Shown here: piece by piece, positions 6,670-16,008 of the stretch | Layout of the letters: each line of letters opens with the position of its first letter | Position numbering within the stretch: the first letter of the stretch is position 1 | From: HGM13233 sp900762805 | GTDB lineage: Bacteria; Bacillota; Clostridia; Oscillospirales; Ruminococcaceae | Assembly (NCBI GenBank): GCA_937993755.1 | Contig: CALKMA010000037.1 | Coordinates: 1 to 16,208, forward strand | DNA: 16,208 bases | Reading direction: 5' to 3' | Program-made: the position numbers and the translations under genes | The notes under the pieces: generated by a model | Told to the model about the DNA's origin: nothing | The model's database searches: none | What the model saw: the letters and a program-made list of their open reading frames with translations, nothing else

Positions 6670-8370
6670 TCATGCTTGTGGGGAGATGTCCGATGAGCGG
6701 GGCGCAGCGGGTGCCGGGGCTTCGTCAGGCGCTTCATCGGATGGTATCTTGGCGGCCGGCGCTTCAGCGGGGGAGCTGTCGGCTGCCGCAGCGGAGGGCG
6801 CCCCGGCAGCAGGCTCGATGGGCGGCACCTCAACGGGTGGAGCTGTCTTTTTCCGCGGACTGCGGCGCTTTCGGGCCGCCGACTTTCCTGCCGGGTGCCC
6901 GGAGGGCACAGCCGGGGCTGCTCCTTCGGCGGGCTGCACAGCCTCCGGCGGCGTATCGGTACTTTCGGCGGCCTGCTCGGCTTTTTTCGTTTCCGGCTCG
7001 CCGCTCTCGGCCGGCGCGGCGGCCTCTGCCGCTTCGGGCGGGGAGACTGCTGCTTCTTCGGCAGCTTTTGCCGTCTCGCTCACAGCGGTTTCAGTTTCTT
7101 CGACTGTTTCCTTTGTGGCTTTTGCTATTTCGGGCGTGACCGTTGCCTGTGGCGCTTCGGGCGCGGCTGTCTCGGCGGGGGCTTCGGCGGGGACCGGCTC
7201 GTCCTTGGCGGCCGGCTTGCGCCTGCGCCTGCTTTTAGTGGCCGGTTTTTTGGCCCGGACGGCCGGGAATTCGCCTTTTTCGGGCAGCGGTTCGGCAGGC
7301 TTTACGGTTTCCGCCGGCGCATCGGCACTCTCGGCGGCCTGTTCGGCTTTTTTCGTTTCCGGCTCGCTGCTCTCGGTCGGCGCGGCGGCCTCTGCCGCTT
7401 CGGGCGGGGAGACTGCTGCTTCTTCGGCAGCTTTTGCCGTCTCGCTCACAGCGGTTTCAGTTTCTTCGACTGTTTCCTTTGTGGCTTTTGCTATTTCGGG
7501 CGTGACCGTTGCCTGTGGCGCTTCGGGCGCAGCTGTCTCGGCGGGGACCGGCTCGTCCTTGACGGCCGGCTTGCGCCTGCGCCTGCTCTTAGCGGCCGGC
7601 TTCTTGGCCCGGACGGCCGGAAATTCGCCTTTTTCGGGCAGCGGTTCAGCGGACTGCACAGCCTCCGGCGGCGTATCGGCGCTTTCGGCGGCCTGCTCGG
7701 CTTCTTCCGTTTCCGGCTCGCTGCTCTCGGCCGGCACGGCGGCCTCCGCCGCTTCGGGCGGGGAGACTGCTTCTTCGGCGGCTTTTGCCGTCTCGCTCGC
7801 GGCGGTTTCAGTTTCCTCGACAGTTTCCTTTGCGGCTTCTGCTATTTCGGGCGCGGCCATCGCTTCCGCCGCTTCGGGAGCAGCCTCCTCTGCCGGAGCA
7901 GCTCCTTCAGCGGCCGCCATCGGCGCTTCGGTCTCAGCTGTCAGAGCAGTGTCGTCACCCGACACCTCTGCCGGAAGGGCAGGCACACCCGCAGGCCGGC
8001 GACGGGAAAAGGCGTCCCGCGCCAGCAAGTAAAAGTGAAGAACGATGGTGAGCAGCAGGGCAAAGACCGCCAGATTGGTGCCGAGGCCGACGTATTGCCG
8101 GTACTCAACGATCAGTTCAAATTCCCACAGCAACATGGCGCCGAGCGGCACCAGCCCTGCCAGAAAGAAAAGCGGGCGCGCCGCCTCATAGAGCAGCAGG
8201 CATACAAAATATAGCCCTATCAGCAGAGCTGACAGCGGCATGTTTTCTTTGATGGCAGCAAGGCCGGTCAGCGTCATGTCCTCGTAGCCGTTCGACCAGT
8301 TCACGGTCAGCGCGAACAGGGCGGCGGAGAAGATGAAGATCAGCACGATGCGTTTATGTAAGGTTGACAT
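6670..8370 (-). CDS. Four-helix membrane protein with long Ala/Glu/Pro repeat tail
   Basis: A 566-residue protein of unrecognised family. Residues about 7-24, 46-63, 66-83 and 97-116 are hydrophobic and look like four membrane helices. RRR right after the last helix suggests that the C-terminus faces the cytoplasm. From about residue 120 the sequence is Ala/Glu/Pro-rich and probably disordered. It holds three long repeats (about 172-289, 290-410 and a partial copy to about 480). Each has an acidic segment (KETVEETETA, then SPPEAAEAA). The first two full units end in a basic block (RAKKPA, KSRRRRKPA); a third, different basic block (RKRRSPRKK) lies near residue 500. The basic blocks resemble nucleic acid- or ribosome-binding tails, but this is only a resemblance. 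The start at 8370 is chosen because MSTLHKR leads straight into the first helix and AAAGGG lies 7 bases upstream. A promoter about 170 bases upstream implies a long leader. Confidence 0.8.
   Translation of the reverse strand: MSTLHKRIVLIFIFSAALFALTVNWSNGYEDMTLTGLAAIKENMPLSALLIGLYFVCLLLYEAARPLFFLAGLVPLGAMLLWEFELIVEYRQYVGLGTNLAVFALLLTIVLHFYLLARDAFSRRRPAGVPALPAEVSGDDTALTAETEAPMAAAEGAAPAEEAAPEAAEAMAAPEIAEAAKETVEETETAASETAKAAEEAVSPPEAAEAAVPAESSEPETEEAEQAAESADTPPEAVQSAEPLPEKGEFPAVRAKKPAAKSRRRRKPAVKDEPVPAETAAPEAPQATVTPEIAKATKETVEETETAVSETAKAAEEAAVSPPEAAEAAAPTESSEPETKKAEQAAESADAPAETVKPAEPLPEKGEFPAVRAKKPATKSRRRRKPAAKDEPVPAEAPAETAAPEAPQATVTPEIAKATKETVEETETAVSETAKAAEEAAVSPPEAAEAAAPAESGEPETKKAEQAAESTDTPPEAVQPAEGAAPAVPSGHPAGKSAARKRRSPRKKTAPPVEVPPIEPAAGAPSAAAADSSPAEAPAAKIPSDEAPDEAPAPAAPRSSDISPQA
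6930..7865 (-). repeat. Three in-frame tandem repeats inside the membrane protein gene
   Basis: Equivalent points lie at 7041, 7407 and 7761, giving periods of 366 and 354 bases (122 and 118 codons). The 12-base difference is one extra APAE unit. Bases 7012-7164 and 7378-7530 are identical over 153 positions. The copy near 7761 is more diverged and lacks one codon. The first unit in the DNA (last in the protein) is partial. Such identity suggests recent duplication or gene conversion. Confidence 0.92.
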
Positions 8371-8543
8371 GGGGCGGCCCTTTCGCGCAAGCTGTCGGCC
8401 GTCGGCACCCGGCCAGTTTCGGGAAGACAGCGGCGGCCAGCCGCTGCGGCAGTTGCCTGCTGAAAAAGATGCAGGCGCAAAAGCTACCATGAGCCATGTG
8501 AAAAACAGGGGCGCTCCTGCCGGACGGCAGAGCTTCTATAACA

Positions 8544-8572
8544 AATCTAACAGATAGCAGCGGCCTTGTCAA
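8544..8572 (-). promoter_or_regulatory. Promoter for the repeat-containing membrane protein gene
   Basis: On the minus strand TTGACA (8572-8567), a 17-base spacer and TAGATT (8549-8544). It lies about 175 bases before the ATG at 8370. The leader has small hairpins but no riboswitch I recognise. Confidence 0.6.
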
Positions 8573-8776
8573 GAAGCAGAGCAATATTCGGCGTTTTGAC
8601 GAAAGCAAACAAAAAAGGGTGTCAGCTTGGCGGGAAAAGACCCCCTTCTGCCGAACACGGCGGCGTTCCTCCGGCAGCTGTGGTGCTTCAGTGCCCGGAT
8701 GGGGCTTGTCGGCCTGCGCCGCCCAAATGTGCGCCGCCAGCGGAGTCAGCCGCAGCCGGCGATCAGCGGCCGCGGG

Positions 8777-8814
8777 AAAGAAGCCCGCTCCGCCGGGGCT
8801 TTCTCAGAGCGGGC
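8777..8814 (-). terminator. Terminator-like hairpin in the gap
   Basis: GCCCGCTC (8783-8790) pairs with GAGCGGGC (8807-8814), with a 16-base loop. On the minus strand TTCTTT follows. No confirmed minus-strand gene lies before it. The only candidate is the 49-codon frame ending at 8824. Confidence 0.4.
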
Positions 8815-9130
8815 GTCAAAACATCATAGACGGTATCGGCCTCGGCAGGAGCGGGACCGCCGGCTCAGCGATGCGACGGGCTGCGGAGATCCTTGGTAGA
8901 TTAGCGGGACGGCGATATAGACGACAAAGCAGGGAAACGGCGGATAGATGGAGCCCCTGTACAGCTCTTGCATGAATGGAGGCGCGCCATTGCAAAGCCG
9001 CTCCTGATTCGTACTCAGTCAGGTTAGCTCCGGCAGATTTTCAGGAAATACCGCAGCAGAGCCGGCGGCGGGCACCGGCTCGTGCGCCTGCAGCATCCGG
9101 CGGGGACGATATCTTTTTTCAAGGATTTTG

Positions 9131-9156
9131 GGAGCATAGAAGGGGAGCATAGAAGG
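9131..9156. repeat. 13-base tandem duplication
   Basis: GGAGCATAGAAGG occurs twice without a gap (9131-9143 and 9144-9156). It is too short to call functional and may be a slippage product. It lies about 80 bases before the promoter of the DUF523 gene. Confidence 0.7.
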
Positions 9157-9238
9157 GGACCTTCGATCGGCCCATGCGTTAGGCTGCGCCCGCAGTGTCC
9201 CATCAGGCAGTGTTTCTCAGGCCCCTCCGGTGCATTTC

Positions 9239-9268
9239 TTGACAAGGCCCCTTTGCCCGTGCTAAGAT
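9239..9268 (+). promoter_or_regulatory. Promoter of the DUF523 gene
   Basis: TTGACA (9239-9244), an 18-base spacer and TAAGAT (9263-9268), 30 bases before the ATG. Confidence 0.65.
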
Positions 9269-9298
9269 GAGGCAAATATGAGACGGGAGGAATGAGGT

Positions 9299-9739
9299 AT
9301 GGCTGTTATTGCCGTCAGCAGCTGCCTGCTTGGCTGCCGCTGCCGCTACAAGGGGGACGGGCAGCGCTGTGAGCGTGTGGTGGCGCTTGCCCAAAAGCAC
9401 ACGCTGCTGCCCATTTGCCCCGAACAGCTCGGCGGTCTGCCGACGCCCCGCCTGCCCAGTGAGATCGTGGGCGGCCGCGTGGTGATGCGGGACGGCAGCG
9501 ACGTCACCGCGCAGTACGCCGCAGGAGCGGCCGAGGCACTGTCGCTGGCCCGGATGCTGAGAGCCGATTTTGCTATTCTCAAGGCCAACAGCCCCAGCTG
9601 CGGCAAGGGGCAGATCTATGACGGCAGCTTTACCGGGCAGAAAACAGCCGGAAACGGTGTCACCGCACAGCTGTTTTTGGAAAGCGGCATCCCGGTTTAC
9701 ACCGAAAACGACTGGCCCGACTGGCCGGTGGAGGAGTAG
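9299..9739 (+). CDS. DUF523 family protein
   Basis: A 146-residue cytosolic protein of the DUF523 family, full length. Recognised by SSCLLG near the start, CPEQLGGLPTPR (40-51), SDVTAQY (67-73), ILKANSPSCG (93-102), IYDGSFTG (106-113) and GNGVTAQLF (118-126). Cysteines at 9, 13, 15, 24, 40 and 101 include those conserved in the family and could bind a metal or react as thiols. The biochemical role of the family is not established, so none is given. GGAGG 9 bases before ATG 9299 fixes the start. The gene has its own promoter and a strong terminator at 9858, so it is monocistronic. Confidence 0.92.
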   Translation: MAVIAVSSCLLGCRCRYKGDGQRCERVVALAQKHTLLPICPEQLGGLPTPRLPSEIVGGRVVMRDGSDVTAQYAAGAAEALSLARMLRADFAILKANSPSCGKGQIYDGSFTGQKTAGNGVTAQLFLESGIPVYTENDWPDWPVEE

Positions 9740-9780
9740 CGGCGGGATGACAGCCGGCCGCGGCGGTCTGGCAAGGAACG

Positions 9781-9810
9781 AAAAGCTGCGCCGCCGTGCG
9801 GGCGGCGCAG
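9781..9810 (-). terminator. Minus-strand terminator-type hairpin
   Basis: CTGCGCCGCC (9786-9795) pairs perfectly with GGCGGCGCAG (9801-9810). On the minus strand CTTTTCG follows. It would be a late stop for transcripts of the lepA-hemW-NUDIX-HAD cluster, about 350 bases past its last gene. Confidence 0.5.
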
Positions 9811-9857
9811 GACATGGCTCATAAAAGGCCTCGCCGGAAAGCGGGGCGTAGCATCAG

Positions 9858-9900
9858 GCAGCGCTACGGGAGAGTTTCCCGTGGCGCTGCTTTGTGATTT
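9858..9900 (+). terminator. Terminator of the DUF523 gene
   Basis: A 14-bp stem with one T-G pair (9858-9871 with 9877-9890) and a five-base loop is followed by TTTGTGATTT. Confidence 0.75.
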
Positions 9901-10127
9901 GGCGGGCAGAGGCAGGAGGGTCGCTTTGCCTGTTCGTTTTCTGCGCGGAGCGCGGGTGCTGCTTATCTGACCGGCCGGGGATGCCACTCCGGCTGGCCGG
10001 CAAGGGAGGGCTGTTTTCCGGGCAAGGGCCGCGGGACGCCCCGTTTCGGGCCGACCTTCTCCGACAGCCGGCAAAGGCACTTTGCCGCGGCTGTATGACC
10101 CGCCGCGCCCCATATGACGGCCGCATG

Positions 10128-10157
10128 GAAATCGACCGGACAGCAGCCGGCCGGTCG
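10128..10157 (-). terminator. Weak terminator-type hairpin after the HAD gene
   Basis: CGACCGG (10133-10139) pairs with CCGGTCG (10151-10157), with an 11-base loop. On the minus strand ATTTCC follows, which is a poor T-run. It lies directly after the HAD stop. Confidence 0.35.
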
Positions 10158-10158
10158 T

Positions 10159-11019
10159 TCACAAAAAGGCCCGATTGGCCTCGACCATCCGGTCGAGCGT
10201 TTTAGCCACACCATTCTCGGTGTTGGTCTCGCAAATATACCGTGCGGCGGCCTTGACGGCATCAGTGCCGTTGCCCATGGCGACCGGGAAGCCGGCGATG
10301 CGGAGCATCGGCAGGTCGTTGTCATAGTCGCCGAACACAGCCACCGATTCCATCGGCACGCCGCAGGCCGCCGCCACGCGGCGCACACCCTCGCCCTTGT
10401 CGATGCCGATGGGCATGATCTCGATGAGCGTCGGCGACGAGCGGTAGCATTCAAAGACGGAGCTGTCGATAACGGCGCGGCAGGCGGCCTCGGCCTCGCC
10501 GGGCGTCTGCTCATTGAGCAATATCTTGGCAATGCGGTGACCGGCAAGGCGGCTGTAATCCCCGTCCAGCACGAGGCATTCAACATCGGTCAGGCCGGTG
10601 GTTCGCCCGTCACCCGTGCTTTTGAGGCAGTAAGGCAGGCGCGGATTGGTGGAGCGGCCGAACAGGCAGCAGTCGATGCCGAGCAGCGAATATTCCACTC
10701 CGCGCGTATCGAGCGCCCGCAGCGTCGGCTCGATGGCGGCAGGGTCGAGCGAGCTGCCGGATATCAGCTTTCCCGTCACGGGGTCAACGATCTGCGCGCC
10801 GTTGCAGGTGACGAGCGGCGCCGTGATGCCGGCTGCCCGTGCGATGTCCGCCAGCATGGGAAAGGCGCGGCCGGTGGCGAACGAGACATGCAGCCCGGCC
10901 GCCTCGGCGCGGGCGATGGCCTGCCGGGTGGCGGGGGCCATGGCGGAGTGCTCGTCGAGCAGGGTGCCGTCGAGGTCGCAGAACGCCAGCTTGATGGGGT
11001 GAGTCAGGTTCAGCTGCAT
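10159..11019 (-). CDS. Cof-type HAD-superfamily (IIB) hydrolase
   Basis: A 286-residue cytosolic phosphatase of the Cof/YbjI-like HAD IIB group. Motif I is CDLDGTLLD, with nucleophile Asp15 and acid/base Asp17. Motif II is ATGR (48-51). A lysine in IGIDKGEG serves as motif III, and motif IV is GDYDNDLPML (from about 230) with Mg-binding aspartates. These enzymes remove phosphate from sugar phosphates, nucleotides or cofactors such as FMN and PLP. The substrate here cannot be told from the sequence. GAGGA lies 8 bases before ATG 11019. The start overlaps the end of the NUDIX gene by 10 bases, so the two are probably translationally coupled. Confidence 0.9.
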   Translation of the reverse strand: MQLNLTHPIKLAFCDLDGTLLDEHSAMAPATRQAIARAEAAGLHVSFATGRAFPMLADIARAAGITAPLVTCNGAQIVDPVTGKLISGSSLDPAAIEPTLRALDTRGVEYSLLGIDCCLFGRSTNPRLPYCLKSTGDGRTTGLTDVECLVLDGDYSRLAGHRIAKILLNEQTPGEAEAACRAVIDSSVFECYRSSPTLIEIMPIGIDKGEGVRRVAAACGVPMESVAVFGDYDNDLPMLRIAGFPVAMGNGTDAVKAAARYICETNTENGVAKTLDRMVEANRAFL

Positions 11020-11441
11020 GGGGTGTCCTCATGTTCGGTCAGGAAGGTGTAGGCGGCGCGGAGCAGCTCCCCGTCGGCCGCGTAGGTGATGTGCGAAAAG
11101 GCGTTGTCGTAGGCCACCCAGCGGATGGCGCTGACCTCCTCCGGCTGGGGGACGAGCGGCGCGTCGGCCGGCACGACTGAGACGTAGTACCAGACCGTCT
11201 TTACCGTGTCGCGGTCGCAGCAGTATTCGATGCTGTCGCAGAAGCCGTCAAGCGGGGTGACCGACAGGCCCGTCTCCTCCAGCACCTCGCGCTTGGCCGT
11301 CTGCAGGAAGTTTTCGCCCTTTTCAACGTGTCCTTTGGGAAATGACCAGTGGCCGCCCCGTTTGTTTTTTGTCAGCAGCACCGCCCAGTCTTTGCCCCTG
11401 CGGGTGAAGACGACGGAGCCGCAGGAGGTTTCATGCTTCAT
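11010..11441 (-). CDS. NUDIX hydrolase
   Basis: A 143-residue single-domain NUDIX protein. The full Nudix box is present from Gly37: G-x5-E43-x7-R51-E52-V-L-E55-E56-T-G58-L, including the metal-binding glutamates. It hydrolyses a nucleoside diphosphate linked to some group X. The preceding FPKGHVEKGE and the overall size are like diadenosine polyphosphate or RNA 5'-cap type members, but the substrate is not determined. The start at 11441 follows AAAGGAAC; the longer frame to 11531 lacks a ribosome site and would intrude on hemW. It lies 86 bases after hemW without a terminator between, and overlaps the HAD gene by 10 bases, which suggests one transcript. Confidence 0.92.
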   Translation of the reverse strand: MKHETSCGSVVFTRRGKDWAVLLTKNKRGGHWSFPKGHVEKGENFLQTAKREVLEETGLSVTPLDGFCDSIEYCCDRDTVKTVWYYVSVVPADAPLVPQPEEVSAIRWVAYDNAFSHITYAADGELLRAAYTFLTEHEDTPCS

Positions 11442-11527
11442 GCTTGTTCCTTTCGTTTTTTTGGCAGACAGAAGGCGCCTGCGTGCGGTGTGCTTCCCTG
11501 CGTGAAGCCCAGGGGCGCCGCGGCGGC

Positions 11528-12605
11528 TCATATCAGACGGGCGAGGATGCTGTTTGACACCAGAAAGCCCCGGTCGGTGAAGGCGATCCGGCTGCCGCTG
11601 CGTGTCAGATAGCCTGCCTCGGTGCAGCGGTCGATCAGCTGCCGCTGCTTTTCGGTCAGCGGGCCGAAGCGGCCGGCATAGGCGGCAAGGTCCAGCCCTC
11701 GGTCGGTGCGAAGCGGGCAGATGAGGGCATCCTCAGCCGTGACCGGCCCCTCGTCGATGGGCGGCCGGCCGTCGATGAACGCGTCGATATCGGCGGCATA
11801 GCGTGTGCGCCGGCCGCCCACGCAGGCGGCGGCCGCTGCGCCGAAGGCATAGTAGTCCTCCAGCAGCCAGTATTTGAGGTTGTGCCGGCTTTCAAGGCCG
11901 GGGCGGGCATAGCTCGATATTTCATAGTGCCGGTAGCCGGCCTGCTCCAGCGCTTGGGCGGCCAGCAGGTACAGCTCGGCGGCGGCGTCATCGTCCGGCA
12001 TATGGGCGGGCGGATGCTTCCCAAAGGGGGTGCCCGGCTCAAGCTTGAGCAGATAGGCCGAGATATGCTCCGGCGCAAGGGCGGCGGCAGCGCGGCATTC
12101 GGCCAGCAGCGCCGCGGGCGTCTGCCCCGGCAGCGCCAGCATCAGGTCGATGCTGATGTTGGAAAAGCCGGCCTCGCGTGCCAGATGAAAGGCCCTCACC
12201 GCCCGTTCGGCTGTGTGACGGCGGCCGAGCAGGCGCAGCGTGGCATCGTCAAAGCTCTGGACGCCGAGGGAAAGCCGGTTGAAGCCGGCGGAGGCCAGGG
12301 CTGAAAGAAGCTGCGGCGTGACGTCGCCGGGATTCAGCTCGGCGGTCAGCTCGGCATCGGGGCTGAGGGAGAAATATGTCTGAACAGCGGCGATCAGGCG
12401 CGAAAAATCGTCCCCGCTCAGCAGCGACGGTGTGCCGCCGCCGAGATAGACCGTGTCGGCGGCCGGCCGGCCCTCTGTCCGCCCCATCTCACGCACCAGC
12501 GCCTCCAGATAGCGGCGCTTTTGGGAAGCCGAAAGGGGGACCGAATAAAAATCGCAGTAGGGGCACTTGCGCAGGCAGAAGGGGATGTGAAGATAGATAC
12601 CGGCG

Positions 12606-12613
<8 letters not shown>
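11528..12613 (-). CDS. hemW: HemW, radical SAM heme chaperone (HemN-like)
   Basis: A 361-residue cytosolic radical SAM protein. The cluster motif CLRKCPYC gives Cys13, Cys17 and Cys20 for the [4Fe-4S] centre. It is followed by YLGGGTPSLL, AELNPGD, NRLSLGVQSFDD and SIDLMLALPGQT, all typical of the HemN/HemW group. The short N-terminus ahead of the cluster and the pairing with lepA point to HemW (heme insertion into respiratory proteins) rather than true coproporphyrinogen dehydrogenase; older databases call such proteins coproporphyrinogen III oxidase. The ATG at 12613 overlaps the lepA stop by 8 bases (ATGAGTAG) and has no good ribosome site, so translation is probably coupled to lepA. A much longer frame reaching 13159 is only an open frame inside lepA. 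Confidence 0.93.
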
Positions 12614-14405
<1,792 letters not shown>

Positions 14406-14463
14406 AGGGCTCCCTCAGACGGACGGGATGGGTGTTTGGCGGCCCGGCCGCATAATTATTTCT

Positions 14464-14472
14464 ATTATATCA
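14464..14472 (-). promoter_or_regulatory. lepA promoter, extended -10
   Basis: On the minus strand TGATATAAT (14472-14464) is a full extended -10. No good -35 is found at the usual distance, as is common for this promoter type. It is 59 bases before the ATG. Confidence 0.7.
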
Positions 14473-14629
14473 TAGATCCGGCAATTTGGGGAGAGGGAAA
14501 ACGATGGTTTCGGCGCGGTCGCTCAAGCCGGCCCTGCCGTTCTTTGGCGCGGCTGTGCTGTGTGTCCCCGGCGCAGGCGAGCGGGGGCCGGAGCGGGGAA
14601 CGGAGGGGCCGCCGCGGGCAGAATTTCGT

Positions 14630-14658
14630 TTGACAAGGAGGCCGGCGCCTGCTATAAT
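14630..14658 (+). promoter_or_regulatory. rpsF operon promoter
   Basis: A perfect consensus: TTGACA (14630-14635), a 17-base spacer and TATAAT (14653-14658). This fits the high expression of ribosomal protein genes. Confidence 0.93.
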
Positions 14659-14664
14659 ATATAA

Positions 14665-14703
14665 GCCGCATTGCGGCGATCCTTGCCCGAACAGGGCCAT
14701 AAG
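14665..14703 (+). promoter_or_regulatory. Structured rpsF leader, possible S6:S18 autoregulatory site
   Basis: Two small stems lie at the start of the transcript. GCCGC-ATT-GCGGC is at 14665-14677. CTT-GCCC-GAACA-GGGC-CAT-AAG at 14682-14703 has an unpaired CAT on its 3' side. Many bacteria carry an mRNA motif in the rpsF leader that binds the S6:S18 protein pair through an exposed CCG. A CCG is present at 14687-14689, but I cannot confirm that the full consensus is met. Confidence 0.45.
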
Positions 14704-14726
14704 TCCAAAAGGAGGTATAATACGTT

Positions 14727-15095
14727 ATGCAGTACTACGAAACGATGATGGTGCTCACCACCAAGCTTGATGAGGAGCAGACCAACGCGACCGTTGAAAA
14801 GTTCCAGAAGCTCATCAGCGACAACGGCACCATTATCAGCACCGATGTATGGGGGAAGCGCCGCCTGGCCTACCAGATCCAGCATCAGAGCGAAGGCTAT
14901 TATGTTCTCATCACCTTCAGCGCTGAGCCGGGCTTCACGGCCGAGCTTGACCGCATCTACAACATTACCGACTCGGTGCTGCGTTCGATTATCGTAAGGC
15001 TCGATGAGCTGCCTGCCAAGCCTGCGGAACAGCCGGAACAGCCGGCCGTCACCGAGGGCGAGGAGGAAGCCCCTGCCGAAAAGACAGAGGAGTAA
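14727..15095 (+). CDS. rpsF: Small ribosomal subunit protein bS6
   Basis: A 122-residue ribosomal protein that binds the platform of the 30S subunit together with bS18. The start YETMMVLTTKLDEEQ, the central DVWGKRRLAYQIQHQSEGYYVLI and the DSVLRSIIVRLDE segment match the family. From about residue 97 the protein has an acidic Pro/Glu/Ala tail, longer than in Bacillus but common in clostridia. AAGGAGGT lies before ATG 14727. It is the first gene of rpsF-ssb-rpsR, 3 bases ahead of ssb. Confidence 0.97.
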   Translation: MQYYETMMVLTTKLDEEQTNATVEKFQKLISDNGTIISTDVWGKRRLAYQIQHQSEGYYVLITFSAEPGFTAELDRIYNITDSVLRSIIVRLDELPAKPAEQPEQPAVTEGEEEAPAEKTEE

Positions 15096-15098
15096 CAA

Positions 15099-15566
15099 AT
15101 GATCAACAATGTTTGCTTGATGGGCCGCCTCACCGATACGCCGGAGCTGCGCAAGACCCAGAGCGGCATTTCCGTCACCACCTTTACCGTGGCGGTGAGC
15201 AGGTCTTTTGTGACCAAGGGCGCTGAACGTCAGACCGATTTTATCGACGTCGTCGCGTGGCGCCAGACAGCCGAATTTGTCACCAGGTATTTCAAAAAGG
15301 GTCAGATGATCGCCCTTACCGGCAGCATCCAGACCCGCACCTATCAGGACAAAGAGGGTAAAAACCGCAAGGCCTTCGAGGTCGTCGCCGACGAAATCTC
15401 GTTTACCGAAAGCAGGTCCTCTTCGTCCGGCGAGGGGTACAGCCGCCCGGCGCCCGCCGCGGCTCCGGCTGCGTCTGCCGCCTATGAGGCACCGGCCTCC
15501 TTCTCGGCCGGCGGCGACGATGAGTTTGCCGTCATCGAGGGGGACGACGCCGATCTGCCGTTCTAA
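15099..15566 (+). CDS. ssb: Single-stranded DNA-binding protein
   Basis: A 155-residue SSB. Residues 1 to about 105 form the OB fold (NNVCLMGRLTDTPELR, TDFIDVVAWRQTAEF, GSIQTRTYQDKEG). A Ser/Ala/Pro-rich linker follows, and the acidic tip DDADLPF recruits partner proteins in replication and repair. AGGAG within the end of rpsF serves as ribosome site, and only 3 bases separate the genes. Its place between two ribosomal protein genes is the usual Gram-positive order and links supply of SSB to growth rate. Length and tail are intact, so this is probably the main chromosomal SSB. Confidence 0.97.
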   Translation: MINNVCLMGRLTDTPELRKTQSGISVTTFTVAVSRSFVTKGAERQTDFIDVVAWRQTAEFVTRYFKKGQMIALTGSIQTRTYQDKEGKNRKAFEVVADEISFTESRSSSSGEGYSRPAPAAAPAASAAYEAPASFSAGGDDEFAVIEGDDADLPF

Positions 15567-15592
15567 CCAATCAACAGGAGGAAACAGCTCTT

Positions 15593-15856
15593 ATGGAAAA
15601 CAGGGCTCCCGAAAGGGAAGACAATCGTCCGCGCTTCCAGCAGCGCCGCCGCAAGAAGGTCTGCGCGTTCTGCGTTGACCGTGCCGAGCATATCGACTAT
15701 AAGGATGTCGCCAAGCTGCGCAAATACATCTCCGCCGAAAGGGCGAAGATCGTTCCCCGCCGCGTGACCGGCACCTGCGCCCGCCATCAGCGCGAGCTGA
15801 CCGTCGCCATCAAGCGCGCCCGTCAGATGGCATTGCTGCCGTATACCGCAGACTAA
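15593..15856 (+). CDS. rpsR: Small ribosomal subunit protein bS18
   Basis: An 87-residue basic protein of the 30S platform that pairs with bS6. The core VCAFC, IDYKDVAKLRKYISAERAKI, PRRVTGTCARHQREL and IKRARQMALLPY is fully typical. The Cys pair in CAFC plus the later Cys and His in CARH are those of the zinc-binding (C+) form. The N-terminus carries about 20 charged residues before the core. GGAGG stands before ATG 15593, 26 bases after the ssb stop. It is the last gene of the operon and is followed by a strong terminator. Confidence 0.97.
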   Translation: MENRAPEREDNRPRFQQRRRKKVCAFCVDRAEHIDYKDVAKLRKYISAERAKIVPRRVTGTCARHQRELTVAIKRARQMALLPYTAD

Positions 15857-15873
15857 AGCGTCATAAAATCAGC

Positions 15874-15910
15874 TCCCGCCCCGAAGCAGCCGCTTCGGGG
15901 CGGGATTTAT
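15874..15910 (+). terminator. Terminator of the rpsF-ssb-rpsR operon
   Basis: A perfect 13-bp stem (15875-15887 with 15892-15904) with an AGCC loop is followed by ATTTAT. It lies 18 bases past the rpsR stop. Confidence 0.85.
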
Positions 15911-16008
15911 ATGTGAAAATATGCTGTTTCAGGAGCTTGAGTGCGCTTATGCCTCTGATTGCTTTTCGGCGGATATGCTGCCGCTTTTCTCTTACATTAA
16001 AAAAGAAC

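Larger units (their letters stand above)
8573..9238. other. Long gap without a convincing gene
   Basis: About 665 bases between divergent promoters. It contains a terminator-like hairpin (8777-8814, minus direction), a short minus-strand frame that ends just before it (8824-8973), and a 13-base tandem repeat (9131-9156). Frames on the plus strand have no ribosome sites. The stretch may hold a decayed gene, but I cannot name one with confidence. Confidence 0.4.
9740..10158. other. Convergent intergenic region rich in hairpins
   Basis: About 420 bases between the converging DUF523 gene (+) and HAD gene (-), with no supported gene. It holds three terminator-type hairpins (9781-9810, 9858-9900 and 10128-10157). 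A further stem-loop, about 12 bp with a two-base bulge (10064-10077 with 10080-10094, GCA loop), has no T-run on either side. Confidence 0.5.
14406..14726. other. Divergent regulatory region between lepA and rpsF
   Basis: About 320 bases with the lepA promoter at the left and the rpsF promoter and leader at the right. The GC-rich middle (about 14500-14625) has no gene or signal I can support. Confidence 0.6.

Noticed and set aside
6617..8214. Long plus-strand frames with Ser/Ala or Phe/Gly repeats opposite the repeat protein
   Set aside because: They mirror the DNA repeats of the minus-strand gene. The minus-strand product has a coherent membrane head, a ribosome site, a promoter and a terminator.
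8371..8490. Extended start of the repeat membrane protein at 8490
   Set aside because: No ribosome site there and the extra 40 residues are of non-coding type; MSTLHKR directly precedes the first helix.
8590..8975. Several overlapping plus-strand frames
   Set aside because: Arg/Ala/Gly/Ser-rich products in three frames with no ribosome site or family; typical of GC-rich non-coding DNA.
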